Assembly: GCA_003151275.1 (NCBI GenBank)
Contig: PLXC01000041.1
Span: 1,126-39,797, forward strand
DNA length: 38,672 bases
Direction: 5' to 3'
Source: Candidatus Melainabacteria bacterium
GTDB taxonomy: Bacteria; Cyanobacteriota; Vampirovibrionia; Obscuribacterales; Obscuribacteraceae
Within the stretch, counting starts at the first letter, position 1. Every line of letters begins with the position of its first letter. Below the pieces are notes generated by a model that ran no database searches, had not been told where the DNA came from, and worked only from the letters and a program-made list of their open reading frames with translations. Both the position numbers and the translations under genes were made by a program. Shown piece by piece: positions 26,065 through 34,462 of this stretch.

Positions 26065-26094
26065 CTTTGTCAAGATGATTTACTTGATGGGCTC
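26065..26094 (+). promoter_or_regulatory. Conserved upstream element, copy 3
   Basis: The first 22 bases are identical to copies 1 and 2, the next eight differ at three positions, and similarity then ends. It starts 69 bases ahead of TTG 26134. Paralogue 3 is clearly more diverged in protein sequence than 1 and 2, so retention of this block in non-coding DNA suggests selection. Confidence 0.5.
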
Positions 26095-26133
26095 AGGGTG
26101 ACCCCCTTTTCCTCGTTCACCAGGTATGTCTGA

Positions 26134-28683
26134 TTGAGTTGGATTCCGAACGAAAACTGGCGAGTGACCGTCCGGCCGCACCGCTTAATCACACGTTTGT
26201 TGTGCGCCCTTCTTTGCTATCTTATCCTCGCTCAGCAAATTGCATACGCCGTCACTGAAAGTAACGCACCAAATACATCTCATAATTCAAGTGACTCTTC
26301 AAACCTTCAAGCTGCAGAAATACTCCAAATTAGGCCCGAAGTAGATCGGCTATTGATATTGGAGAAACAAGCCGACTCAAATGGAACTCCCAATGAGGAA
26401 CTTCTTGCGCTAAGAGCTTTAGTGGTGCGCAAAGTCTTTCTGGGCTTTTTGGATGTGCGCAGAGCATGCAACAAAATTGATATAGAACTGGATTACACGT
26501 ATGGCGTCATGGGCCGTGAACAAGCTAAGCGAGACACCGTGAACAGATGGCTCAACACCGCGAACTTTGCGCAATTCGCAGTGCTCTACACGATGCAACC
26601 TTACGCGAGAATCAATAAAAACTTTAAGGAATCGGCGATTCTAACTTTAGCTGGTTCAGGAATTGGTCTAATCCTCCCAATTTCAGGCCTTATTTACAAT
26701 AAGTACAGCAAGGCTCATAACACGCAGCCACCAGCATTTATGAAAAACATACTTGACGGTGGCCCTGTCGATGGCAATGGAATGCCACCACTGGTAGAGC
26801 GCTTCCTCAACTCAAACAGTCCTGGTGAACAGATCTCACGTAAAGAAGCTATCTACGCACTTTGGAAAAAGCGCTACGGAGTTGATGCGTCTAAGCAAGA
26901 GTCCCTATGCAGTCTAAGAGGAGAAGGCGGCAAAAGCTTGGGACTGCTCAACACTCGGATTATTCTTCTCTGGTCACTGTCCACTCGCATTGCAGATCTT
27001 GATCGAGATCTACTTGCGCTGTTAAAAGTGGTGCGCTCCGGTTCTCATAAATCTAATGCAGGAGAGGAAAATGTGAGCGCACTTGGATTGAGTCCGGGGG
27101 CTCTCGAGGCGGCGCAGTTATTAAAGATAGAACCAACCGTAGTTGAAGCAATTCGACTAAAAAATCAAAACAACGTCAGTGACAGAAAAACAGAACTAGA
27201 TATAGAGATTATGGAGAGTGTTCTAATAGGAATGCTTGGAATGCGAGTAGCCACTGACAAAATTGACGGTGAGATAAATTATCAGTACGACGTTGTTTTG
27301 TCAGAGCTTCTGCGTCGCCGTGCTCATAATTTGCAATTGAACTATGACGTGAACTTTATGCAAGTCGGTATCTTTGGCAGCATCGCTGGTCTCTTGTACC
27401 TGAAAAATTATGGAAAAGCCGGCAACCTTATGTTCGTGATCGAAAAAAGCTTTGCCACTATCCTCTCCAGCTTAGGGCTTTGGCAACTGCGTGGCGGAAC
27501 AAGAAAAGTCGACACTCCTCCCAACACATTGGCACAATGGTTTAATCCGGACGGGAGCAATCAATACCAATTCGATCCAATGATCGCAAAATTTTTAGAC
27601 AATCCTTATCCTGAATGGAGCAATGGAAAGTCTCGACGCGAGTTTCTTTTAACAAGATGGAAAATAGAGCGAGTTGCCACCATCAATCTCGACAGCAAAG
27701 CGAATCAAAAAAGACTAGCTGAATTGTCGCCCGAAATACGGGACACAATTACGATCGTGCGCAACCGCATCGATCTTATGACTTCACTGAAAGCGCTTCT
27801 GGAAGAATTTGACGGAGAGCTCTATAGTCTCCTCGAAGCCACCGAACCAACCTCTAAATATGATGCACAGACCGATACACTTGCGGCAAGCCAACTTAAT
27901 CCAGCCGCATCAGGAGCAGCCAAACTTTTGCAGATTCAACCAACCGTTGAACGTCTAGCCGTCAATTCGAATGGAGGGGCTGTTCAGTTAGCGAATATTG
28001 AAACAACGAAACAGCAGGTTTTCATCACGAGCAGAATTCTTTTGGCAGCTCTTGATGCAAGAAAGGCTGTTGATAAACTCGATTTGCAAATTGCAATTGA
28101 AACGGCGGCCCGAGATAGACTGGTTCGACAGCGCGATCTTGCAGTAAACATCACGAACAACCTAAACTTCTTTCAAATCGGTATTCTGGGATTGATTAGC
28201 GCGGGTCCTTTAGGATTATCTGGAGAGGCTACAGAGAGACTCTACGGCGACAGGTTGAACATTATCTCGGGTTACATGGTGGCAGGGTTGGCGGCAGCCG
28301 CACTCGTTGAACATCACGGAGGCATCCGGTTGACAAAGGCGCAACCAAACACACTCGGCGCAGCCTTCAACATTCAAACTGCTCCGGCTTATCAACTATC
28401 ACAAACTCTCACCAACTTTTTCAATTCTGTTCCACCGGATTCTATCGACGGATTGACGAGAAAAGACGAGCTAAATAAGTATTGGATGCAAACGAAGGTT
28501 ATCTCTATAAACGTAGAGAAACGCTCCAATCAAGAGAAGCTTGCCGCAGAAGGCCCCGCTCACCACTTTTGGTCGGAGACAATAAAACTGATCTCAAACC
28601 GGATCAGAATGCTCTACGACATGAGAGCAATAATTGATCAGATAGACGTGGGATTGTCTGACTTACTGCGCTCAGTTGGCTAA
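26134..28683 (+). CDS. Secreted triple-module protein, paralogue 3 of 3
   Basis: The protein has 849 residues with the same TTG start context and signal peptide (LLCALLCYLILAQQIAYAV). Modules run about 60-300, 325-571 and 593-847. Alignable anchors are AAEILQIRPEV / AAQLLKIEPTV / AAKLLQIQPTV at entry, then NKIDIELDY / DKIDGEINY / DKLDLQIAI, then NFAQFAVLY / NFMQVGIFG / NFFQIGILG, then SRKEAIYALWKKR / SRREFLLTRWKIER / TRKDELNKYWMQTK, then NTRIILLW / RNRIDLMT / SNRIRMLY at the close. It is the most divergent of the three paralogues, so the first duplication probably separated it before 1 and 2 split. Its function is unknown; the signal peptide places it outside the cytoplasm. Confidence 0.85.
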   Translation: MSWIPNENWRVTVRPHRLITRLLCALLCYLILAQQIAYAVTESNAPNTSHNSSDSSNLQAAEILQIRPEVDRLLILEKQADSNGTPNEELLALRALVVRKVFLGFLDVRRACNKIDIELDYTYGVMGREQAKRDTVNRWLNTANFAQFAVLYTMQPYARINKNFKESAILTLAGSGIGLILPISGLIYNKYSKAHNTQPPAFMKNILDGGPVDGNGMPPLVERFLNSNSPGEQISRKEAIYALWKKRYGVDASKQESLCSLRGEGGKSLGLLNTRIILLWSLSTRIADLDRDLLALLKVVRSGSHKSNAGEENVSALGLSPGALEAAQLLKIEPTVVEAIRLKNQNNVSDRKTELDIEIMESVLIGMLGMRVATDKIDGEINYQYDVVLSELLRRRAHNLQLNYDVNFMQVGIFGSIAGLLYLKNYGKAGNLMFVIEKSFATILSSLGLWQLRGGTRKVDTPPNTLAQWFNPDGSNQYQFDPMIAKFLDNPYPEWSNGKSRREFLLTRWKIERVATINLDSKANQKRLAELSPEIRDTITIVRNRIDLMTSLKALLEEFDGELYSLLEATEPTSKYDAQTDTLAASQLNPAASGAAKLLQIQPTVERLAVNSNGGAVQLANIETTKQQVFITSRILLAALDARKAVDKLDLQIAIETAARDRLVRQRDLAVNITNNLNFFQIGILGLISAGPLGLSGEATERLYGDRLNIISGYMVAGLAAAALVEHHGGIRLTKAQPNTLGAAFNIQTAPAYQLSQTLTNFFNSVPPDSIDGLTRKDELNKYWMQTKVISINVEKRSNQEKLAAEGPAHHFWSETIKLISNRIRMLYDMRAIIDQIDVGLSDLLRSVG

Positions 28684-28788
28684 GGGTTGAAGGGAGCAAC
28701 GCGACAATTCAAAGCATCCATCGCCGCGTATCTTGGAACCGTACTGACTAATTGACAAATAAACTTAGCTTGAGTGAATGTGGTGCCT

Positions 28789-29880
28789 TTATCGACTCGC
28801 TTTAAGCGCATTCACTATAAAGTTGAGAGAGATAATTTGCCTCAAACTAATTGTTAAACGTGGAGATGGATCAGGAAGTGTGGATTGTGATGCTAGATCC
28901 GTATTGTTATCGACGTGCCCAATCAGATGAAGCACGCGTCCCTTGCCATAATCGAAGGTAAGCGCTAGTACACCCAAATTGACGGTATCTTCAAAACTGA
29001 GTTGACGGCTGCGAGCCAATACCTGAACGGCCTTTCTGGCACCAGGTTTAATCAGTTCACTTTTATCATCGAGCTTCCATGGAGCGGGCGAAATTGCATT
29101 TCTGACAAGATTGTTCTCTGGCAATACGACGATACCATCGACAATTTCGCTCTTAGAATATGCTCCATCCCAGTAAACATAACCAGGACAGATCTTTTCC
29201 AAGCAACCACTGAGAGACCAATCGGTTGTGAGCAAAGAACCGCCCCTGTCAACAAATTGTCTCACTAGATCGATGGATGAATCAGAGAGTTCACCAGGGC
29301 AATTCACCACTAGCAAACCAGCTTGTGCTAGTCTCGATTTCAGATTGGAATTATCGGCGGTCACGTAAGGAATGCGGCAGCTCTCTAAGACATGCTCGGC
29401 ATGATCGTATCTGCCCTTAACGACAACCGTATATTGTGGCTTTAGATCTGAGACTGAAAGTTTAGGCCAGTTATTCTGCATCCATAATTTAAAAACATCA
29501 CTCGTTAAATGAACGTGTTTGACGTTCCCGATCTCTGGGGCTTGCTTAAGCAGCGCATCGGCAACTGGTCCCACACCACGGTTGATACCATCGTCGAGAT
29601 CATCATCTTGTCCAACACCACCAGACAAAGTTGTAGGTGGTCTTTTGAGTACCTCATGTCCAACCACACTGTGCACCGGCGGTAGTGCATAACGTGGATA
29701 CTTAGTCGTATTTGGTACTTTTTTTACAGAGGTCGTATAATAAGTAGTGGCAGGCTGCACCTCAATTATCTCGACTCTACTCTTCGATTCAGCAAAAGCT
29801 GGTCCTATTTCGCCTGCGGAAACAAGCGCGGCACAAGCCAACAGCATAAAACCAAAGTATCCTCTTGCCGCTAATTTCAA
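28789..29880 (-). CDS. Secreted protein with glutamine-amidotransferase-like (ThuA/DUF4159-type) fold
   Basis: The protein has 363 residues from TTG 29880. A signal peptide (YFGFMLLACAALVSAGEIGPAFA) is followed by a low-complexity linker with DDDLDDG. From about residue 160 the pattern is Rossmann-like: YTVVVKGRYDHAEHVLESCR, then RLAQAGLLVVNCPGEL, then RQFVDRGGSLLTTDWSLSG, then GRVLHLIGHVDNN. That order is typical of class I amidotransferase-like folds in secreted proteins of the ThuA or DUF4159 type, which rarely keep catalytic activity. I cannot say whether the cysteine in NCPG is catalytic. Its neighbours on the same strand are other exported proteins. Confidence 0.65.
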   Translation of the reverse strand: MKLAARGYFGFMLLACAALVSAGEIGPAFAESKSRVEIIEVQPATTYYTTSVKKVPNTTKYPRYALPPVHSVVGHEVLKRPPTTLSGGVGQDDDLDDGINRGVGPVADALLKQAPEIGNVKHVHLTSDVFKLWMQNNWPKLSVSDLKPQYTVVVKGRYDHAEHVLESCRIPYVTADNSNLKSRLAQAGLLVVNCPGELSDSSIDLVRQFVDRGGSLLTTDWSLSGCLEKICPGYVYWDGAYSKSEIVDGIVVLPENNLVRNAISPAPWKLDDKSELIKPGARKAVQVLARSRQLSFEDTVNLGVLALTFDYGKGRVLHLIGHVDNNTDLASQSTLPDPSPRLTISLRQIISLNFIVNALKASR

Positions 29881-29956
29881 ACTAATAACTCGCTTTCTCC
29901 ATCACACTTATGTGCAAAGACTCAGACACTTCCAAAGTCATACGAAGTAAACATCG

Positions 29957-30976
29957 CTACTTTCTAATCAACCTTCCTTTCACTTTCAAATTTGTGCCGG
30001 GGGTGATGGCATCAAGCTTGTCTTGTTCAGCAACCAATGGATCTTTGACGACGCGATACTTATTACTCCCCGATTTAGCGTGCGGATCAACAACCATTTT
30101 CTCAGGCGTGGCAAGAAGTTCGTCCTGAACAGGCTCTTCTTTCTTTTTTGCTCTTGGATCGCCATATTGACGGGTATAGAAATTCGTTCCAGTTGCTTGC
30201 AATGCAGGAGTGCCTGGCAAACTTCGAGTGCCAGTCAATTGACTTTCTAAGTTCTGCACTTCAGCATCCATTTTCAAAGCGTCTTTAGCGACTGCAGCTT
30301 TATGGGCGACCGCCTCCTGCTCAGCCATACGGTTTGCTTCCGTAATTCTCGCCGCGTAGTCTCTTTTTAGTTGTTCGATCTCAGCCGAGTGATCTAAATA
30401 GATTGCTCGGCCATGAATATCAATCATGTCAGGCTGCTGCAGAGCACGAATCTTCGCATCCCGTTCACTTTGTAACTTGTATCCATCGTACTCCCCTCGC
30501 CCGAGGAGATTTTTTGCGTTGGCTTTACTAGTTTGCTCCTTATTACTTTTCACGATGTCGCTCTGCTGTTTAATTCTGTCGAGTGCTTTCGACACGGCGA
30601 TTTCATCCGCGCTGGGCGTTTTGGCAACAGGATTCTGACTTCGCGTCGCTTCACCTTTTTGGATAGCCGTCAAACAGTAAGTTCGAAGCTGCCCCGGAGG
30701 AGATAGGTCATAAGCCTTCCGATACTCCACCAAAGCCGCGTCCACTTGATCAAGCTTAAACAACGAATTTGCTAAATAGTAATGAGCCACGGCATCTTTT
30801 TGATTTTTCGCAAGGTGCGCCTGAAAATATGAGATAGCGCGCGGGTGATCCGACGCGTTATAGCTGTCAATGCCTTGCTGCAAGTCGGTTGGCGCAGTTG
30901 CAGCAAAAGATGGCGCTTGCAAGCTATATGCAAGCAAAACTACTAGACTCTTTAAATTTGGTCGATGGTTGTGCAT
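29957..30976 (-). CDS. Secreted TPR and coiled-coil protein
   Basis: The protein has 339 residues from ATG 30976. A signal peptide (SLVVLLAYSLQAPSFAA, residues ~10-26) precedes about two TPR repeats (residues ~30-105), with DLQQGIDSYNASDHPRAISY and AVAHYYLANSLFKLDQVDAA showing the A/G-Y-A spacing of the TPR consensus. A charged helical region follows (~120-250), including EIEQLKRDYAARITEANRMA, likely a coiled coil. The C-terminal 90 residues are basic and low in structure (KKKEEPVQDE). It should act as a periplasmic scaffold; the partner is unknown. Confidence 0.8.
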   Translation of the reverse strand: MHNHRPNLKSLVVLLAYSLQAPSFAATAPTDLQQGIDSYNASDHPRAISYFQAHLAKNQKDAVAHYYLANSLFKLDQVDAALVEYRKAYDLSPPGQLRTYCLTAIQKGEATRSQNPVAKTPSADEIAVSKALDRIKQQSDIVKSNKEQTSKANAKNLLGRGEYDGYKLQSERDAKIRALQQPDMIDIHGRAIYLDHSAEIEQLKRDYAARITEANRMAEQEAVAHKAAVAKDALKMDAEVQNLESQLTGTRSLPGTPALQATGTNFYTRQYGDPRAKKKEEPVQDELLATPEKMVVDPHAKSGSNKYRVVKDPLVAEQDKLDAITPGTNLKVKGRLIRK

Positions 30977-31114
30977 GTCGAGCGCTTTACACGATCAGTG
31001 GACCCATCGGGCATCTAATCCTGAGGACGGCCATATCGGACCAGTGTTCCAGTATAAGGCTGGATCGTGGATAGGGGGTGAAGTGCAGGCCGGTATATCT
31101 GGCGGTCGGGTTTT

Positions 31115-31738
31115 TCATCTGCCGATGCCCTGTCTCAGAAAATTACGCACACAACCATCGCCATACATACCCGTGCCTTCAGTCATGTCGGATGGAATGA
31201 TATCTTCCCTCTGATAAAACCAAACTGATTTCTCTCTGCCATAGTCGACGTCGACGACTCGCTTCTTAGATGGAATCAGACTTCTCGTCAAAATTACATT
31301 TCGAGTTTTACCACTTGTAGAAATCGTCAATTTAACACTGCTGCCGTTAGCACCGCGAATCTTTGCCACTAACTCATCCAACGTTTTGAGACCGTCAACC
31401 GAGACATCGTCCACAGCTAAAACCACATCGCCCATAGCGATGCTGGCTCTCGCCGCAGACATATCTGGCAGCACGTATTGCACAACGTAATGACCTTTAT
31501 CGGATGTGATCAATAGCCCAACGCCAGCAGGTTGTTCTGCAGTTGGTGATGAAGATTTTACCGAGTAATTTGGATCGCGACCGAATGTTAACCGTCTTGG
31601 AGCAGATTGTCCGACACTCGATTGAGAAGTTTCAGATTGCGCACATGCTGGTGTGCTCCAAATTAAAAGTGGAAAAGCGAAAGCAGAAGCGAATGTCACC
31701 GTCGCTGTCACATTTTTCGATTGAATCGCAAAAGCCAT
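31115..31738 (-). CDS. Secreted PDZ-domain protein coupled to a calpain-like peptidase
   Basis: The protein has 207 residues; its ATG at 31738 overlaps the stop codon of the upstream peptidase gene by one base (TAATG), so the two are made together. A signal peptide (TVTFASAFAFPLLIWSTPACAQ) is followed by a serine-rich linker and a PDZ domain (~60-150): VGLLITSDKGHYVVQYVLPD, ARASIAMGDVVLAVDDVSVD, then SVKLTISTSGKTRNVILTR. The C-terminal ~50 residues (KKRVVDVDYGREKSVWFYQR) form a separate segment. A PDZ partner beside a peptidase usually presents or selects substrate C-termini; that role here is inference. Confidence 0.82.
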   Translation of the reverse strand: MAFAIQSKNVTATVTFASAFAFPLLIWSTPACAQSETSQSSVGQSAPRRLTFGRDPNYSVKSSSPTAEQPAGVGLLITSDKGHYVVQYVLPDMSAARASIAMGDVVLAVDDVSVDGLKTLDELVAKIRGANGSSVKLTISTSGKTRNVILTRSLIPSKKRVVDVDYGREKSVWFYQREDIIPSDMTEGTGMYGDGCVRNFLRQGIGR

Positions 31739-32856
31739 TAAATAGACGCTACGCTGACTTTGGGATTTGTGCGTTCTACATTCAAGTGACTAAAATACTT
31801 ATTGAACTCTTGCAGAGTCAAAATAAAATGCCCAGACCTTTTTACTACGGCACCGGTATTCGAATCGTAATCCGTATTTCCATAAGGGTCATACAAATAA
31901 ATCTGCTTCTTAACGCAGTCGTAACCTGTGACAGAGTAGGCGTGTCGATTTCGCAAACCGACCAGTTCGCAGTTAGTTGATTGTTCAGTCGTCGCAGTTG
32001 CTATCGCTTTTCCGGCACTGACATCGAGCAATGAACCATGTTGCTCATTCAAGAATGTGTCTAACACCTTGGCTCGACGGAACCAACTGATAACTTGTCT
32101 TGGCGTTGCGTATCTTTTGCCTAGTCCAAATTCACCAAGTTCAAAATCCGCAGTGGCTAGCTCAGTGACTGCATGTCCTGTTAAAAGCGAAGCCGCAAGG
32201 TTATCCTTCGAGCCAAAACTGGCTCCAAGTCCAGGATACATTGGTGTTGATGTCCAACGCGCCTCAAAGATTCCATGCTTGAGACATCGCCACGCATGGG
32301 CACCAAGATCTTGGTGGGCAATTCTATATTCACCATACGCCTTCTCTAAGACTGGCAGCCAGAGCCCGGCTGTAGTGCCATCCTTATTCTGCGCATGCGC
32401 ATACAAACTTAATTCAACAGGACTTGGCGCTGCCACCTTCACAGGTTCAGCTGGGGCGCCCGGGAAGGTCACGGTATAGCCACCATCAGTTTCCGTCTTG
32501 ATCATGTCGACTAGTTTTCTGCGACCGCTCGGCTGGTTGATGAAGGAAGCCACGGTGGCGAGAAAATTACAATCGCACAAAGTGCCCTGGCGAATGAAAG
32601 TCGGATCGACGCTCTGAGCGCCATTGGCAAAGAGGGGAGCGCGCGCCTCTTCGGTGCTTGCTGTCGTAGTGCTCGGTTTGGACCAAAGAAATATCCCAAA
32701 TCCTTTTGTGGTTACATCCTGGTCATCGAATTCGACATCGTAAAGCAAGTTGGTGGCAATCAACGCCAACAGAGCGATTCCAGCAAGCGGAATGATCCAT
32801 TTGCGGACATTTTTGCCACTCGCGGCAGCCTTGCTCGGCTGGTAGCAAGAATTCAT
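31738..32856 (-). CDS. Membrane-anchored calpain-like (family C2) cysteine peptidase
   Basis: The protein has 372 residues from ATG 32856 (GTG 32862 is in frame). An N-terminal anchor (WIIPLAGIALLALIATNLLY, ~20-39) puts the rest outside the cytoplasm. IRQGTLCDCNFLATVASF (about 88-105) matches the calpain motif Q-G-x-L-G-D-C-W-F-L-A, with Q90 and C96 as oxyanion and nucleophile residues. The histidine lies in LRNRHAYSVTGYD (H305), and the third residue falls in IYLYDPYGN (D323) where calpains have asparagine (RNPWG). This Asn-to-Asp change is unusual, but aspartate can still orient the histidine. Family members are cytosolic in animals; bacterial ones are varied and some are secreted. It is translationally coupled to a PDZ protein gene downstream. 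Confidence 0.8.
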   Translation of the reverse strand: MNSCYQPSKAAASGKNVRKWIIPLAGIALLALIATNLLYDVEFDDQDVTTKGFGIFLWSKPSTTTASTEEARAPLFANGAQSVDPTFIRQGTLCDCNFLATVASFINQPSGRRKLVDMIKTETDGGYTVTFPGAPAEPVKVAAPSPVELSLYAHAQNKDGTTAGLWLPVLEKAYGEYRIAHQDLGAHAWRCLKHGIFEARWTSTPMYPGLGASFGSKDNLAASLLTGHAVTELATADFELGEFGLGKRYATPRQVISWFRRAKVLDTFLNEQHGSLLDVSAGKAIATATTEQSTNCELVGLRNRHAYSVTGYDCVKKQIYLYDPYGNTDYDSNTGAVVKRSGHFILTLQEFNKYFSHLNVERTNPKVSVASI

Positions 32857-33025
32857 AAGCACTCAACGATAGCGGTGGTAGTGGTAAGTGGGTAGATTAT
32901 CGCGGTGAAGGCGAACATTGTCAAGATATCACTCGTAACACGCAGGCATGGGACTGCTGCGAATAGCAGATCATTCACCGCACCGCCATTGCCAAGCCCG
33001 AGGTGAGGATCGATCGGGCCGCGAC

Positions 33026-34135
33026 TTAAACTTCAGGCTTCGGTTTATCATCGTATGAGCGTGGTCTTTTCCTTCGCGAACGTGGCGTGGGCTGCTCACC
33101 CTTGTTGGAATTTTTTCTAGCCGAAAAGAGATCAAGCTGCAGATCCGCCGGGCGTTCATTGGTAACAAGCAACAGTTGAGAAGTCTGACGAGGCCACTGT
33201 TCGTCCGCATTTGTCTGACCCTGCACAACCAAAGTCTGTTGCTCCAAATCGTCTGCACATTCGTCGAGAAGCATCTCTTCGATCACTTCTTGCTCTACTG
33301 GAATCGGAAACACTTCAACGGTCAGGTCTTCTTGTACCAACCAGAGTGGAAAGGTATTCAAGAAGCCAGAAGATTGGATCTCAGGCTGGTTCTCAGGCAT
33401 CGCGCAAGCGAAACTAAATTCCGGAGTCTCGTCTAAAATCTCTTCCAGAACTTGAGAATCAGCACTCGTATCTTCAGCAGAATGAGGACTTACGCCCCAG
33501 AACTCCGCATCAGTAAGAGTGGGACTAGGCAATAGATTTGCGCTATCGATGACGCGCTGAAAATCGGTAGCATATCGCGATGCCTCAGAACAGAATAATG
33601 CCAGTGCAGAATCAAGGGCAATTTCCATGCGGCTGACAATTGGTTGAAGGTCGTCGTTCAACCAGGCGAAACCAAGCTGCAAAGGCAATGGCAGTGCGCA
33701 ATCTGAAGGATAAGCGACAAGCTTGTCTGGTCTCAGAAAGAAGCCATTCCAGGAAAGAACTTTTGACAAGGATTCACTGACTAGATCAGTTTTCATTTCG
33801 TCAGTGAGGAAAAGAAATAACTGCACATCATCAGAACCAGAAGCTTTATAAACTCTAGGTTTCAATCCCAGACTATCGAGCAGGTCAATGAGACGGCGAA
33901 ACTCGGTCAGCTCAAGATATGGCGAATGGGCCGGAATAGCGATTGCGGCATAATTAGTCTTTCGGTCGAATGAAACAGCGCGGATAACGTTTGAAGTCTC
34001 AGACAAAGCGGAGATTATCTGATCGTCCGTTAAAACATGGAACTGGCTCATGCGACGCCAAGAACCGGCTTCCGCATTGCGGATCAAGCTGTCTCCGCGG
34101 GCTGAGAATAAAGCGAGGAACTGATCCCAGAACAT
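33026..34135 (-). CDS. Primase-like (archaeo-eukaryotic primase-type) protein of the mobile module
   Basis: The protein has 369 residues from ATG 34135. FWDQFLALFSARGD at the start and the block RVYKASGSDDVQLFLFLTDE, then LSWNGFFLRPDKLVAYPSD, then PLPLQLGFAWLND resemble the AEP primase core of TOTE-type systems (S-G-S-G-x-H-x-W-x-F and P-L-P-x-q-x-G-F). The histidine expected in 'SGSGG-H' reads D-V-Q, so catalysis may be lost. The C-terminal 70 residues are charged and basic (RSRRKRPRSYDDKP), fit for DNA binding. No canonical start occurs upstream, yet the frame stays coding-like for about 23 codons beyond the ATG (ERTATINTSENSLDAS), so a rarer start codon is possible. It lies in a minus-strand set with a replication-relaxation protein and a coupling ATPase. 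Confidence 0.55.
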   Translation of the reverse strand: MFWDQFLALFSARGDSLIRNAEAGSWRRMSQFHVLTDDQIISALSETSNVIRAVSFDRKTNYAAIAIPAHSPYLELTEFRRLIDLLDSLGLKPRVYKASGSDDVQLFLFLTDEMKTDLVSESLSKVLSWNGFFLRPDKLVAYPSDCALPLPLQLGFAWLNDDLQPIVSRMEIALDSALALFCSEASRYATDFQRVIDSANLLPSPTLTDAEFWGVSPHSAEDTSADSQVLEEILDETPEFSFACAMPENQPEIQSSGFLNTFPLWLVQEDLTVEVFPIPVEQEVIEEMLLDECADDLEQQTLVVQGQTNADEQWPRQTSQLLLVTNERPADLQLDLFSARKNSNKGEQPTPRSRRKRPRSYDDKPKPEV

Positions 34136-34462
34136 CGATGCAGGCGCGGCAACAGATGCATCTAAGCTATTTTCAGAAGTATTGATGGTTGCCGTTCTTT
34201 CTAGGAATTATCGGATTTAATTCTGGCACCACAGCCGGTGATGCAAAAGCATCCCCATGATCGTAGGCCAAGTGCTCGTATTGTTCAAGCTAAATTTCGT
34301 CATACATGACCATTTCGACGAATTCGATACGTGGTGCATATGCAAAGCAGATCTACTCGAGAACCGAGATGAAGCGCATGCGTCCCGCATGCCTCGAATA
34401 GTTAGTAGACCCGTGGTTATGAGCACTCAGGATGAATGCGCTCCATGTCCCAACGCTGCGAG
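34136..34462. other. Spacer in mobile module, candidate oriT/origin region
   Basis: About 330 bases between the primase-like and replication-relaxation genes carry no convincing gene. The only strong structure is a compact hairpin at 34376-34392. In conjugative elements the transfer origin often lies next to the relaxase-type gene, so this is the natural place to look, but nothing in the sequence proves it. Confidence 0.35.
34376..34392. repeat. Tight 7-bp hairpin (GCATGCG-TCC-CGCATGC)
   Basis: Perfect seven-base arms surround a three-base loop. No T-run follows on either strand, so it is unlikely to be an intrinsic terminator. Its place beside a replication-relaxation gene makes a nicking or protein-binding site conceivable. 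Confidence 0.4.

Noticed and set aside
20788..28683. CRISPR array or insertion-sequence origin for the repeated region
   Set aside because: The repeats are long protein-coding paralogues with no short regular direct repeats, spacers, transposase or terminal inverted repeats.
30870..31214. Plus-strand frame of 114 codons
   Set aside because: It overlaps two supported minus-strand genes with signal peptides and has no family signature.
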